A program made the translations under genes and the position numbers. A stretch of 64,000 nt of DNA from Dipylidium caninum (lineage: Eukaryota > Platyhelminthes > Cestoda > Cyclophyllidea > Dipylidiidae): the NCBI GenBank assembly GCA_017562135.1, contig QEYB01000388.1, positions 558,001 to 622,000 on the forward strand, given 5' to 3'. Below, piece after piece: positions 25,162-37,536 of the stretch (position 1 is the first letter of the stretch; every line of letters begins with the position of its first letter). The notes beneath the pieces are model-generated. The model saw nothing but the letters and a program-made list of their open reading frames with translations, made no database searches and had not been told where the DNA came from.

Positions 25162-25524
25162 CGTTGGCAGGCAGAGCAGAGAGAGAGGCGTGTGCACGGA
25201 ATAACCTGCGACTAGGCGGCTACATCGGGTTGGTGAGGCAATTGGACCAATGAAAAAAACGGCCTTGTAGATTGGCGCAAATGTGCGTTTCACCGTCAAG
25301 GCGTTAGAAATGCTTTGAGGTTTGAGTTTAGAAGCGCAGTCGCCATGACTGCAAAATGACTGGCGTAAGGAGGTGTCACGGACAAACGGGCACTGCAGAG
25401 GAAATCTTGGTAGTTAGAGGTCTCTAATGAGTTAACAAGCAAACGGTAAGTTGTGAGACGCGGTGGCATCGACACAAGCTTCGCCCAACTGGGTGCAGTT
25501 TCATTTTGGATTTGTCAATTCGGT

Positions 25525-26270
25525 GGGTGGTGGGGGGTGATAGCAGCACCCATTTCGTACCAGGTCATGACGCTCGACCGAGAGACGAAGACGAGAGCAT
25601 TGTGGCAACCAAAATGCCCTCCCGGTTCCACGATATCTGCGGAGATTTCAGTTGAGTTCGCTCCACGTCAAATTATTTCGCAGTGCATCTGCCGCCGTCA
25701 TCATCTTCTTCCCCCCCCCCCCATCTCTCTTCCTCCTCTTTCTTCTCCTCCTTCTCCTCCTTCTCCTTCGCCTCCTTCTCCTTCTCCTTCTCCTCCTCCT
25801 CCTCCTCCTCCTCCTCATCTACCTCTCCACTTCTCACCCACCACCCGCCTTCCTCACTCACTACACTTCTTCTCAGCATCACCGTAATCGAGCTCTGCAT
25901 CAGCCCCAACCTCCACTCTCCTGTCCTCGCCTTCTGGCAGCCTTCCAGATGCCCAATGTGTGCCAGTTAATAAGCATGCGTGCTTGATTTAAACACTGCA
26001 CTCCATTGTTGTAAGAGTCCGTTGCAGTTGACACCATATCGGACCTTGTGCTCACCCTCCCCACGGCCACCATCAGCCATGAGCTTTTCACTCGAGAAGG
26101 CCTGAAGCTGATGACGGTGGAGAGAGTAGCAGTCACATTCCACCGCTGCTCGTCTGGTTGCCTTCAGCAGTGGGGGCGAAATGAGACGGAAATGCGAGTG
26201 GAAAATGGAGGACGTGGAAGTTGGAGAAGCCTGTTGAGACCTGGAATGGAAGAAGAATCTACCCGAGTGT
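25525..26270 (+). repeat. Third copy of a palindrome segment
   Basis: This roughly 0.75-kb block is a direct copy of 38317-39060 and the reverse complement of about 33320-34060. It starts at a GGTGATAGCAGCACCCAT landmark, spans the CT-rich tract and ends near ACCCGAGTGTCTC. It lies outside the palindrome arms. Confidence 0.9.
25698..25828 (+). repeat. Polypyrimidine (CTC/TTC) tract, copy 1
   Basis: About 130 nt composed almost wholly of C and T with CTCCTT and CTC units, preceded by a C homopolymer. It recurs as a GA tract at 33766-33886 and a CT tract at 38488-38606. Confidence 0.92.
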
Positions 26271-27297
26271 CTCACAGTTTCCAGTGGTTCTTCGCAGTCC
26301 ACTTGCTATTTGTTTGAAGATTCGTCGATCTAAGAACCAGTGCTTTCCCTCTGAACTCAACTGCTTCTCCCCTGACGTCATACAGTTCGTGCTTACACTG
26401 CGTTTTATTTTCGAATTGAAGCCGAATGCCTTTTCGTTAAGTAGTACTAGCAGAGGATCGGAAGTTATCGTTACTTCCGCATGTGCGCATGATTCCACAC
26501 GCCGTCACCATTTAATTAACCTGACAATATCTCAATTAAAACTGCTCCGCTTAATATAGGTCATTGCAAGTAACACTTCAGATCTCTCTATTTATTTGGG
26601 ATAGAGCTAGTTTTGTGCATTTACACCAAGCAGTCATTTTGGCTAGTATCGAAAAAATGTTTGACTTCTATTTGGGAACTGGATGATCTGCCACGATTTG
26701 TATTCTGTTTCTACTGCGCCCATGGACACCAATTGCTAACTTTGATGACTGTCCATACTGTTTATTCGGTAATAATAGAGGCTCTTCGTCCTCTCATTCG
26801 CTTAATACACACTCAGCTGTGTAGTAACACTATATTTGCCATCAAAAGCTGCTACCATGTCCTGTAGACAGAGCACAAACGATGGGAACGGGAGAGCGAT
26901 TAGCAACCTACTCGTGCGAAGCGTCTGCCGCACAAATACTCGGTGTTAAGAATTCGCCTCAGAGGAACTAAATATTTTGCAGCAGAGGAGATAGCAAAGC
27001 TTTATGGTATGAATGCATTTCACGTCCCCAACAGCTGAAAGCAAGGAACGCTTTTTGGTCAAGAGTGGATTGTGTTACTTAAATGCGTAAAGAGTAGCGT
27101 AGTGCGAGTAAACGAGAAAAGTTTTGATGAAAAGGAGTCTGCTTTAGAAAGGGCGAGCGGATGCAACTCTAGGCGATAATTACCCAGGGCCTGTGTTACG
27201 ATCCTTGAGGTAGCCAAATAATCTTATCGCTAACACACATAATACTGCGAAGCGGGCCAGAAAATCTCCTGATAAGAGTCGTGAGGGCCCATCGAGA

Positions 27298-27684
27298 GGT
27301 AAGCCATCTCTCCGCTAGCTACAATTACCTATGAATATAGAAATGCGCCTGGTACACTGGAGCACTTCAACCCTGAAATGCAAATAATCTCAGTGCTGAT
27401 GCTCACAATAATACGAAGCGGGACGAAGGAACTCCAGTCACTTGTCGTGAAGGCCAGTTCACAGGGGAGGTGGACAACACGACCAGAAGTGTCTAACTTT
27501 ATCCGATTAGGACGGTGCAAGGACCGCCTTGCTCCACTCGAGGCTGTTGGCAACAGACGAGGTGAAGACTGGCGCATCAAAAGTTTACGCTTGTGGTCTC
27601 CACGATGTCATTAATGCTGAACACTCGATTCTAATCTCGCGCTATTCTCAGAGACGCCTTCGGTTTTCCTCACTTATTCCACGT
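27298..27684 (-). repeat. Inverted repeat 3, left copy
   Basis: About 0.39 kb that is the reverse complement of 49083-49482 in annexin B intron 2. Both copies keep an 83-codon open frame in the same place (27580-27329 minus, 49192-49443 plus). The frame is not recognised and may be chance. Confidence 0.88.
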
Positions 27685-28725
27685 ATAGTACATAATTAAC
27701 TTCGCCTCAGCTCTTACAGACAGGGTTGAAGATGAGAAAGCATTTATTCAGGGTGACAAAGGAGTTTTCGTACTTTTCTTGAAGGGACACAAGAATCGAA
27801 ATGGTAGGACGACGGTTCCCACAATTAATGGGTGATTTGGATAAACACGACAAAAAAGTTAAATAAGCGATGAAAATCCAGATGGCGAGGATAAAGTGAA
27901 ACTTGAAGCAGTAGTTACTGCGACCAAATTTACTCCTCAATGCGAAATTCCGGTTCCGAAAGAGGGGAGGTTGCTCTCTACCCATTTCCCCTTCCTCTCG
28001 CGATTCTACTCCTTTTCCTTCTGATCCCATGCAATACATTTTGGTGTGAATTTTGAACTTAAGACTGGAGCCATTGCTCGGGGCACTCAATGTTACGCCC
28101 ATGGACGGATCAGACTTTGTAGTCAATAAGACCTCCTCAACAGGCTAAGGGGTAAGACGAGGGTAAAGAATCGTTTCGTAGAACAGGTACAGTCTTATTG
28201 TACTGCCTCAGCGCATAAAGAACATGCTAATTTTGGGAAACACCGCTTTGGCCACAAATGAGAATTGAGAAGCAGAATTTGAATCAGACTTTCTAGCGGC
28301 AGCCACGAGAATATCCAGTCAGGTGCGAATCCCACAGAATTATACGTTAAAATTCGATTCATGGTGTTAGTAATACACCGTGTAACAACGCAACACATGG
28401 CGTGAACGAATCCTCAGATGTGTCAAAGAACGTTGTGAAAAACCACAGCGAGGCAAGGAAGTGACGTCGGGAGTGGGGCGGAGGGGTGAGAGGGGCGATT
28501 GTCCGGTTCTCCGAGAGCAAAATGTAGCTTTCAATCGGATGACAGGGAGTCAGGCCTTTGACTTAAGTCACACGGGAAAAGGTAACAAGTGTAACAACTC
28601 AGCAATTGTCAGGAGAACTAAAGAGCAGTTGCTCAGATGAGAGAGAGGTTTGTTGTCACGATTATTGGTGGAAAGCACCTTGGCAGTTTGCAATGTGTGC
28701 AGCAAAGAGAAGGTGGGAATAAGCC

Positions 28726-28816
28726 ACGTCACGTCACGTCACGTCACGTCAAGTCACGTCACGTCACGTCACGTCAAGTCACGTCACGTCACGTCACGTC
28801 AAGTCAAGTCAAGTCA
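28726..28816 (+). repeat. Pentanucleotide tandem array (ACGTC with AAGTC variants)
   Basis: About 18 copies of a five-base unit, mostly CACGT/CAAGT phase variants, with a higher-order pattern in which AAGTC interrupts blocks of ACGTC. The mirror array in the right arm (43558-43636) is composed mainly of TTCAC/TTGAC variants. Confidence 0.93.
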
Positions 28817-29611
28817 ATGAAGTGAAGTCGAGTGAAGAAATAGGTTCGGTGAAGGCGTCGAAGAGGCGTGGTCATCACCCGAAAGGTGCAGTATTGTGGC
28901 ACAATGGGAAAGGAAGAGTGGGTGCCGAGGGAGCTCGACAAACTGGAGGAAGAGTTCGCCACAAATGTAACCCAAGGCTTTAAAGCATCGTCTGTCTCAG
29001 TGTGAGACCAACACTGCGACTGTAGAAGTCGGCGGCAGAGACGACGAGGAATCCGATTCACAGAGCTTGCCCTAATACCACCTCAATAGCCTTGGGCGCA
29101 CGTAATCTGGAGAAGACACGAGACCATGTAACCACTGCTATTCCCACGGAACTCGGCAGCACAGGCATTTGAATGTGCGTGGATTTGACGGAGGTGAAAA
29201 GGAGGAAGTGAGGTTTTACCTCCGCGGTGTCACTACGTGCTGTGCGAGGGTGTGCAACTGCTCCCCGAGTTCACGAGATCTGCGTGTACAGACGTCTCAG
29301 TTGAAAGGAGGCATTCCGATCAGCTGAGGTGAAAAGTGCAGTTGTGCAAACCGAGGTTGCCAATCTCTTCTAGTGCGCACGCCACCACCAAACTCCAGTG
29401 AGGACTGAGTAGTGCTCGACGCTGTGTGACAGTGAAGGACTTGGCTGGAAGACGTCGACAAATGCAGTCGTCACGAGGGAGGCGTCGCTGACAGGTGATC
29501 GGTTGTTGAAGCTGCTCACACCACACCACACCACGTGAAGCTTCGGGTGCTGCTGGCACCACTCGCTCTGAGTGAGTCGGTGAGATGAATTGTCTGGCTG
29601 ACTATGTTCGC

Positions 29612-29640
29612 ACATCACATCACATCACATCACATCACTT
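29612..29640 (+). repeat. Short CACAT tandem array
   Basis: About five units of CACAT in the left palindrome arm. The corresponding position in the right arm near 42780 lacks the array. Confidence 0.85.
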
Positions 29641-30211
29641 AGGGATATGAAGACACAAAAAGGGGAGACTTTCTTACTGTTGAAGTATATAAAAAATAGC
29701 ATATTTGTGAAGAGGAATGGGCGGCGTGGAATAATCAGCAGCCGAGTGAGAGGGCGCTGCCTGTGTATCAGTCGGTAGGGACAAATTCGTTCGGGGGAGA
29801 GACATGTCGACAAGATGCCCACTTCGGAGGGAGAAAGTCTGAGAATCAGGAATGTGGGGGAAGGAATGTTGGGCCGGGAGCCAGGAAGAGCAAAGAGAAT
29901 TTGGACTGACAGGGGGGAGACGAAGGCGCAGGAGCCGGAACGGTGAGGGGACGGGTTAAAGGGAAGGAAACGGACGGGACGCGAGGTAGAGAGGAGGTCT
30001 GAAGCCACACGGGGAAGACAGAAGAGTGGGATCCGTCACCACCGACTTCAGTATTGGCTCCTGATGCAGGAAGATGAGGTAAAGAGATTGAGAATAGCTC
30101 AGTAAATGCCAATTAATGAAATAATGTACAGGAAATGAATGAGGAAAGGTGCATGAATACGAAGAACAAAGGGCAAAAAAACAGTCGAACATTCGAAATT
30201 GGGAATTGGAG

Positions 30212-32522
30212 TCAAATGGAGAAGAGCATCCATGTAAAATTGGGATAATCCGCTCGCCGAATTAGGCGGTACTTCGTTTGTCTCAGTCCATCGAGATGCA
30301 TCTGCTCGGCACTGCTTCTGGCCAACACTTTGTACCGGTCAGCCGACTTGTCACGCTTGTGCGTGGCTCCATTATCCTCGTAGAATTGTCCCTGATCGAA
30401 ACGCGCCAACTTGGGTTGTAGTTTGATGTAGCGCACACGCTTGTACAGATCATCGTCCTCACCGCCCCAACCCTCGAAGGCGTTCGAGGCACCGTTCATT
30501 TGCATCAAGTGCTCCCGAGTGAATATGGTTACGCCACTGAGTGTGGTGCTGTAAAACCTACCAAAGGCAGGAGGGAAGGTTATGCGGCCTTGTTTCCCCA
30601 AGTTCGCCAACCTGACTCGTTGCAGTCGCCAACTACACTGTAGTTCGCTTCACCGCCGGCACGAGTAACAGACTCCCGAGAGGCCGATGGATGGGACTGA
30701 CCGATCGGGTGCAAGGAATCGTGAGTGTCAAGGTGAAGCTGTTCAAAAGCGCGAATTGACACTTCGTATCAGGGCCATTTCCCCACTAGTCAAACCGTCA
30801 TACACGCTGTAAATCGACATGGTGGGTAAGATGGGATTACCGCAAAAAATTATCGGTCCAAATGGCCCCCATTTTCCCCACGAGTGACCTAAAATTTTGG
30901 TTCGCAGTGTAAAGAGGAGATTTTCCCCGTGACACGCGCTATCTCCACCCCGTCAAACGACAGCGTGTGCTTCCTGTGTTACGTGCTTTCTGGCATCAAA
31001 CCAGCGTCTTTGCCGAAAACGGGAGGAATCACTGCAGGGTAAACCATTCAATGGCCACAGGGAACGCACTTACACGAGGTAGTTGAGTCCAGTGGGACTG
31101 ATGAAAACACCAAGTTCCCGCCAGTGAGAGCGCATAGTTAGTAAAGCGGTCGACTGTTTCGTTGGTATCGGATTCGTTGGCCACTTTGTGTTGATGTGAC
31201 AGGATAACATTAATGAGAGTCGATTGACGACGAGGGTCGGGCCTATACTCAACTCAACCTAAAGCCACCATCATTCAGAACATCTCGACAATCGAGCAGT
31301 GAACAATAGAGAAGATGAAAGAATACTGATTGCGGAGGGTGTCATTTCTACCGCCGCTCATTCCACTCGAGGTGGAGAAGGAGGACACCACACTTCTGAT
31401 TGAAATGAGACTCCAAATTGAAACAATATCTGCCCATATAAACACAGACAATCATACACGTCCATGGGGAAGACAATCAGCACAATGGAAGGGAGGAGAA
31501 AAATGAGGAGTGAGAAATAGGCTGTGAAGACAATGGCACCCACTGTGGGTAGACACTTTGTTGCCTTAATCTTTCACAGCCTCTCCTCCTCCTACACGAA
31601 ACCCTTCAAAGGATTGTTATGCCTAAGTTTATTCTCATCCACCGACGTTCGGTCTCGTCTGCCACCCCAACGAGAGGCCCCTCCACACGCGACTCCAAAT
31701 ATAGCACGGTGAGAGACTACTTCTTCTCAATAGACCACCTCTGCATAATTGCAATTGCCACGGTTCTGTTCACCTAGGCGGGTCAACACGCGCCGCACTG
31801 CAATCCTCCTCACCTGACCTAACTCCACCAGAAGACATCCTGCCCGCAGAAATCCTGTCCGCACAGCCTAGCAGACGCAGCATCGAGTGCAGTGCATTGG
31901 CGCACGTCAAGGGACTCACCTTCTTCCCACCGTTTCTGTAATGGGAGTAGCGGAGTATTTGGTGTGGAAGTGGGCAGACAATGGTATGGCGTTCTCAGAC
32001 TGAGGGGAATCTTGTCCACATCGTGGAAGACGAAGCAGGAGCTGCCGAAGAGTCGATCGTTCTCCTTCGCGTCGAAAATCTCCCTCAGGGCTGCGTTGAA
32101 GAGTTTCGCCCTGTTGAATCGTCTGTTGCCAGCCTGTTCGGCCACCACGAGTTCATAGGCGATGTTGCGAAATTCTCAGGTAGGCGGTCATGTGCATGAG
32201 GAAGACGAGAGGAGATCGAGTTTGCGGTTTGCGATACGGCACGAGAAAGACGATCTTTTCAGTCAAGACTTTATTTCTGAGTACTCCACTGACATTTCTC
32301 GCGTACGACTCGGCAATTTGGCTCCATGGCGTATAGATTCATAGTAGTTCTGTAAAATTGTTTTCCCAATTTCACTGTGTCCACTGGATTAAGAGTGGGC
32401 CGTATGCAAACTGTTCACTACCTCAGTTATACACAAAGACTGTGGCAAGGCACGGTAATATGGCAATGGAAATAATGAACATTAAAGCCGCCGATGACAC
32501 AGATGGTGATGAATCTCGTCAT
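30212..32522 (-). pseudogene. Beta-1,4-galactosyltransferase, left copy: exon 2 intact, exon 1 frameshifted
   Basis: Exon 1 runs 32522-31920 and exon 2 30557-30212. Exon 2 is open and carries FYSTTLSGVTIFTREH, the nucleotide-sugar/metal motif GWGGEDDDLYKRV and a normal terminus ending WMLFSI. Exon 1 can be recognised from its start (MTRFITICVIGG) and from VAEQAGNRRFNRAKLFN and CFVFHDVDKIPLSLRTPYHC, but about six small indels relative to the right copy break the frame: for instance an extra T in the transmembrane segment, two extra bases before the PYRNR region and an extra T after TPYHC. The exon 1 donor context (GAAG|GTGAGT) is also shifted. Family role: Golgi type II enzymes that transfer galactose in beta-1,4 linkage to GlcNAc. 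As assembled it is broken; consensus errors remain possible. Confidence 0.82.
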
Positions 32523-33765
32523 GTTCAATGACTGCTCGCCAGTCCTGTGGTGTGAGCCGGAAACACGAGAACTTAACCTCACCGCGATCGCCGCATTGGT
32601 TCCTGAGTTTTGACTTCAACCAATGGCGACAGGTGCATTTAATCGCTCCAATTTCGTTGAATTGCGCGATGATACTTCGAAAACATATGGAGAGTTGGCA
32701 GGGGCCTTTACCTAACGTTGCCATGCAGCTCATTGGTGCAGAACATGAGGCTGTAGGACCGGAATCTCAGCGAACGTCAGTGCGGTCAAAGATGGGATCA
32801 TTTACGGGAAGAATAATTGGAGGGGCATTTTGAAAGTTACTGCAGCACATAGGTGCTAGCTGCCTAAAATCGGCTCTTAGGACTCCTTTAGTCATAGGCA
32901 GGTCAAAAGCTGACCTGAATGCTCTTGACATGTTGACGTGCCAATCCCGAAATACCAAGGATGATGAATCGGAGAACGCATCTTCTATATTTTTATTTCT
33001 CATAAATGATTTTAGAGCTCTTTTTCAGGTACCAATAGCATCGAGTTTTTTCGACTCTGTTGGTAGCAGTCTCTATAAAACACTGCCAGATAATGCAGTA
33101 TTTAGACTAGAGTTGGTCATGTTTGTCTAACAACTTCAGGCAGAAATATAAAAAAACATGATTTAAAATGATAGATAAAAGGCGTGCGTTGCCGGTGAAT
33201 TCAATACGCGGACGCATAGGTGATGGGTGTGATGGAATATGACTAGTTTTCCGACTCTATTTTTCATTTACATCTTTCCTTGACGGAATAATCAATGAGT
33301 AGAAACCCCGGGACCTGTGAGACACTCGGGCAGATTCTTCTTCCATTCCAGGTCTCAAACAGGCTTCTCCAACTTCCACGTCCTCCATTTTCCACTCGCA
33401 TTTCCGTCTCATTTCGCCCCCACTGCTGAAGGCAACCAGACGAGCAGCGGTGGAATGTGACTGCTACTCTCTCCACCGTCATCAGCTTCAGGCCTTCTCG
33501 AGTGAAAGCTCATGGCTGATGGTGGGCCGTGGGGAGGGTGAGCACAAGGTCCGATATGGTGTCAACTGCAACGGACTCTTACAACAAATGGAGTGCAGTG
33601 TTTAAATCAAGCACGCATGCTTATTAACTGGCACACATTGGGCATCTGGAAGGCTGCCAGAAGGCGAGGACAGGAGAGTGGAGGTTGGGCTGATGCAGAG
33701 CTCGATTACGGTGATGCTGAGAAGAAGTGTAGTGAGTGAGGAAGGCGGTGGTGGGTGAGAAGTGG

Positions 33766-33886
33766 AGAGGTAGATGAGGAGGAGGAGGGAGGAGGAGGAG
33801 GAGAAGGAGAAGGAGAAGGAGGCGAAGGAGAAGGAGGAGAAGGAGGAGAAGAAAGAGGAGGAAGAGAGATGGGGGGGGGGGGGGAA
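33766..33886 (+). repeat. Polypurine (GGA/GAA) tract, copy 2
   Basis: Reverse-complement counterpart of the CT tract at 38488-38606, ending in a run of 12 or more G. Confidence 0.92.
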
Positions 33887-34846
33887 GAAGATGATGACGG
33901 CGGCAGATGCACTGCGAAATAATTGACGTGGAGCGAAACTCAACTGAAATCTCCGCAGATATCGTGGAACCGGGAGGGCCTTTTGGTGCCACAATGCTCT
34001 CGTCTTCGTCTCTCGGTCGAGCGTCATGACCTGGTACCAATGGGTGCTGCTATCACCCACCACCGAAATGCCAGATCCCCGCTGAAAAGTGCCTACTTCG
34101 AGTGAAAATTTGTATCATCTCTCGGAAAATAATGATTCGTACTCGAGGCTTAATTAATAGTGTTTCCGAGGTTAGCCGTTATTTTGTCACGTGTAACTAG
34201 AAAAAAAATTACGATGCTCCGCCCTTTCGATGGACAGCAGACACTTGTAAGTACGGGCGAATTACTTTCTTCCATTCTGGCAAACTTTGCCGGATGGAAG
34301 TCAATTCATTCCGGGGTTAGGAGTCCCTATTGACGGAAGACAGCACATCCATTTGCACTATACTCCATGCCGAATTAACATACAATCATCCACCGCAACG
34401 AAAAATCGAATACCACGCCGTGGCAACATTTCAAACATCAACGTTCATAAATTACGTGGCCCTAGGAAAGGTAGCTTGTCCAACCGCTTGACAAGTGGCC
34501 TCACGACAAACGGAAAAAACGCGGTCTAGTAAGCCGCACGTAGGGACAACCTCAAGCTCGAAGAACCTGTCAAAATTTTAAATCCACTCACAATCAAGGT
34601 ACACGTCTTTTGCTTTAACACGGTGCGAGAGAAGACACAAATTTTCACATTTCAATCGCCCTCCACCATAAGAGTCTTTAATCACAACAAATGCGGGTGG
34701 GTGATTGCATCAGGTGCTTCGCTATGCCCTCTTAGGTGGAGACGAAATATTTTTTGGAGAAGGACCTCCTCCCTATCAGCCTGCCTATCGAGTTGAATGT
34801 TTCTCGTAGCCTGTAAGTAAACACATTAAGAATAATAGGATTTCAG

Positions 34847-37536
34847 GAGATTCCCCTCGTTGTCGGCCTGAACATGGCCATGACGAGGCCTTGCGTAAGT
34901 GGAGACAAATCCTCCGAGCTTAAAATTCATTACTCGTTTTTATTCTACGCAAAATAGGCTGGACGAATCGACAGACTTTGGCTTTTATCCACCATACTTT
35001 TATTCATGCCAAACTTGCACACCCATTTACTTCAAAGGCCATGTGCTTTTCGACAGTCACTTGCGCAAGCAGTGGCAGACGACACAACATATGGAGTGAG
35101 GCATTTCGTGACGACAGACGTTTGTTTTTCCTTCAACGCACTCGCCTCCGTAGTCGAGTCACACGCACCACCAGAAACACGTTGAGCGTGTCAGTGACCG
35201 GTTGCAGATCCCCATGTGACAACACGTCGACATTACTCCGATGGCTACTCGACCCTTCCACTGCGCACATGGTAATCTAATCCACCTTCGGCACGAACAC
35301 TTTCGCCAACTTGCTGTGTGGCTTGCGTGATTGGACAAGGACTTCGGAGAGAGTGTTAGGATGTACCTCCTTGCTAGGTAGTAGAGAAATTGCCGACGTG
35401 CTCGTTTCGATGAAGAGGAGGTCAAGTAGGCGGCACGTCTGCCGAAGGGACCAAGGAAAACCACTAGCTCCCGTCTATAACTGCTGCATGATTTCATTGT
35501 GACACCGCGCAAATAGTAAAGTGGTCGACTGTTTCGTTAGCATCCTATTTTACCCACCACTTCATTTTGTTGTGACAAGGCAACCATACTGAGAAGACCT
35601 TAACACCAACGCCAGTAGACTGAGCACGAAGACGCAGTTCTGACGAAGAGGGTCGGGCCTATACTCAACTCAACCTAAAAGCCACCATCATTCAGAACAT
35701 CTCGACAATCGAGCAGTGAACAATAGAGAAGATGAAAGAATACTGATTGCGGAGGGTGTCATTTCTACCGCCGCTCATTCCACTCGAGGTGGAGAAGGAG
35801 GACACCACACTTCTGATTGAAATGAGAACTCCAAATTGAAACAATATCTGCCCATATAAACACAGACAATCATACACGTCCATGGGGAAGACAATCAGCA
35901 CAATGGAAGGGAGGAGAAAATGAGGAGTGAGAAATAGGCTGTGAAGACAATGGCACCCACTGTGGGTTAGACACTTTGTTGCCTTAATCTTTCACAGCCT
36001 CTCCTCCTCCTACACGAAAACCCTTCAAAGGATTGTTATGCCTAAGTTTATTCTCATCCACCGACGTTCGGTCTCGTCTGCCACCCCCAACGAGAGGCCC
36101 CTCCACACGCGACTCCAAATATAGCACGGTGAGAGACTACTTCTTCTCAATAGACCACCTCTGCATAATGCAATTGCCACGGTTTCTGTTCACCTAGGCG
36201 GGTCAACACGCGCCGCACTGCAATCCTCCTCACCTGACCTAACTCCACCAGAAGACATCCTGCCCGCAGACATCCTGTCCGCACAGCCTAGCAGACGCAG
36301 CATCGAGTGCAGTGCATTGGCGCACGTCAAGGGACTCACCTTCTTCCACCGTTTCTGTAATGGCGTAGCGGAGTATTTTGGTGTGGAGTGGGCAGACAAT
36401 GCTATGGCGTTCGAGATCTCAGTTTCATCGTGCAATTGCATTCCTAAAGTCACGAAATCTCTTGCAATGACGGTGAGTAAACTTGGATATGTCGCTTTGA
36501 ATCAAGTAATCGCAGTGGCTCCTTTCCTTTTGCAGCACGCCGTAAGGAAGCCCAGAAGGAAACAAGCATCACCAATGAAGGACGTGGCATACTCTCCACG
36601 TGATTGTTGCACCAGTGCGAACTCTCTTCCACTGTCACCTCTCCTCACCACCCTACATTCATAGTCAGTCCGCTCTGTCGGACGGCTTCGCGCCTCCATC
36701 AAGCTTCGCAACAGCACAGAGCGACGGTGACAACCTCGACTCCCAGGCTACAGCATCACTCGCTTGACGAAAGAACAATTCCCTCGACGTCAACACGTCT
36801 TTTTGACGCTTTCACCTACAATGGTGGACATTTTCTCTCCTTTTATTTTCCTACAATGCTCTCTCATCGTTGCGCGGTTTCCACTTCCTTTCTTGCTTCC
36901 ATCCCTGCGTTGAGGCCACTGCCCATTTCATGCATGCCACAAACATGTCGCGGCGTGGTCTGCTGCACCGACCGCTCATCGCCTCAGAGTTGCCAAATAC
37001 CCTCAGTCAGCTGCCCTCCCTGTTCCACTTCACTCGCCCCACCCTCTGCCTTTTCATTCCTCCTCAAGGCAGTTCGCCTCACTGCATCGCTTGCCTCACC
37101 TCCTTCACCAGGTCCACGAGGCACTCCCACTCCTTCGCCACACAAAGTTGATTGTTGTTGATGTGCTTCGATTATTTTGATCACTGAGTGACAGGCGAAG
37201 AATGCCATAAAGTGGAGAGACGAGACAATGTTTTCTGCTCTACCTTTGGAAGTCGATTGACAGATGTCGCAACGTGTGTCAGCCCACTCGATGCCACTCA
37301 TCTCATTGTCATTTCGGTGCAAACTCAAGCTTCATTCAGCATTAGCCCTCCACAGTGGACTTTGTCTGTGTGTACCTCTTGGTTACCTACCCCAAACCTG
37401 TGAGTACATGCGTCTTGTGCGTGGGTGGAAGTCCGGCAAAGACTCAAAGTGTTTGTCTCGGCAGACGTTGATCCAGTGAGGTGCGCGTCGTTGGCGTCTG
37501 CGTCATCGATGCTCCCATCAACTTATTCTACCTATA
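34847..37536. other. Palindrome spacer
   Basis: About 2.7 kb between the arms. It contains a direct copy of a left-arm segment (35648-36415); the rest is unique. I recognise no gene in it. Open frames at 35159-35512 (minus) and 36604-37161 (plus) have skewed composition and no family resemblance. Confidence 0.6.
35648..36415 (+). repeat. Direct copy of left-arm segment inside the spacer
   Basis: About 0.77 kb matching 31227-31990 in the same orientation, starting at GGGTCGGGCCTATACTCAAC and running into the 3' edge of galactosyltransferase exon 1 (to about the PYHC codons). It is therefore also inverted relative to about 40390-41150. It contains no complete exon. Confidence 0.92.

Larger units (their letters stand above)
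25162..28344. other. Non-coding region upstream of annexin A with scattered duplicate segments
   Basis: This region should contain the annexin A promoter. It also holds an extra copy of a palindrome segment (25525-26270) and the left copy of inverted repeat 3 (27298-27684). Open frames across the CT-rich tract give Ser/Pro/Leu low-complexity translations and are not regarded as genes. Confidence 0.55.
28345..34846 (+). repeat. Inverted repeat 1, left arm of large palindrome
   Basis: About 6.5 kb that pairs in reverse complement with 37537-44000; paired coordinates sum to about 72,375 across the arm. Anchors include the ACGTC/TTGAC tandem array (28726 with 43636), galactosyltransferase exons (30557 with 41824; 31920 with 40452), the GA/CT tract (33886 with 38488) and the inner edge TCTCGTAGCCTGTA (34802 with 37580). 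Substitutions and small indels are frequent, so this is a diverged duplication rather than an assembly duplicate. Confidence 0.93.

Noticed and set aside
25453..25987. Three overlapping long open frames with Ser/Pro/Leu-rich translations
   Set aside because: They run through the CT-rich tract, where all frames lack stops. The same artefact appears in the copies at 33602-34063 and 38261-38774. No domain or splice context.
28726..28816. CRISPR-like or satellite array
   Set aside because: The units are five bases and contiguous without spacers; this is a eukaryotic microsatellite/minisatellite.
35159..35512. 117-codon minus-strand frame in the spacer
   Set aside because: Basic, Cys- and Arg-rich translation without similarity to a known family; no start or splice context.
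36604..37161. 185-codon open frame in the palindrome spacer
   Set aside because: Ser/Thr/Pro-rich translation from a C/T-rich stretch, an equally long frame overlaps it, and there is no recognisable motif.
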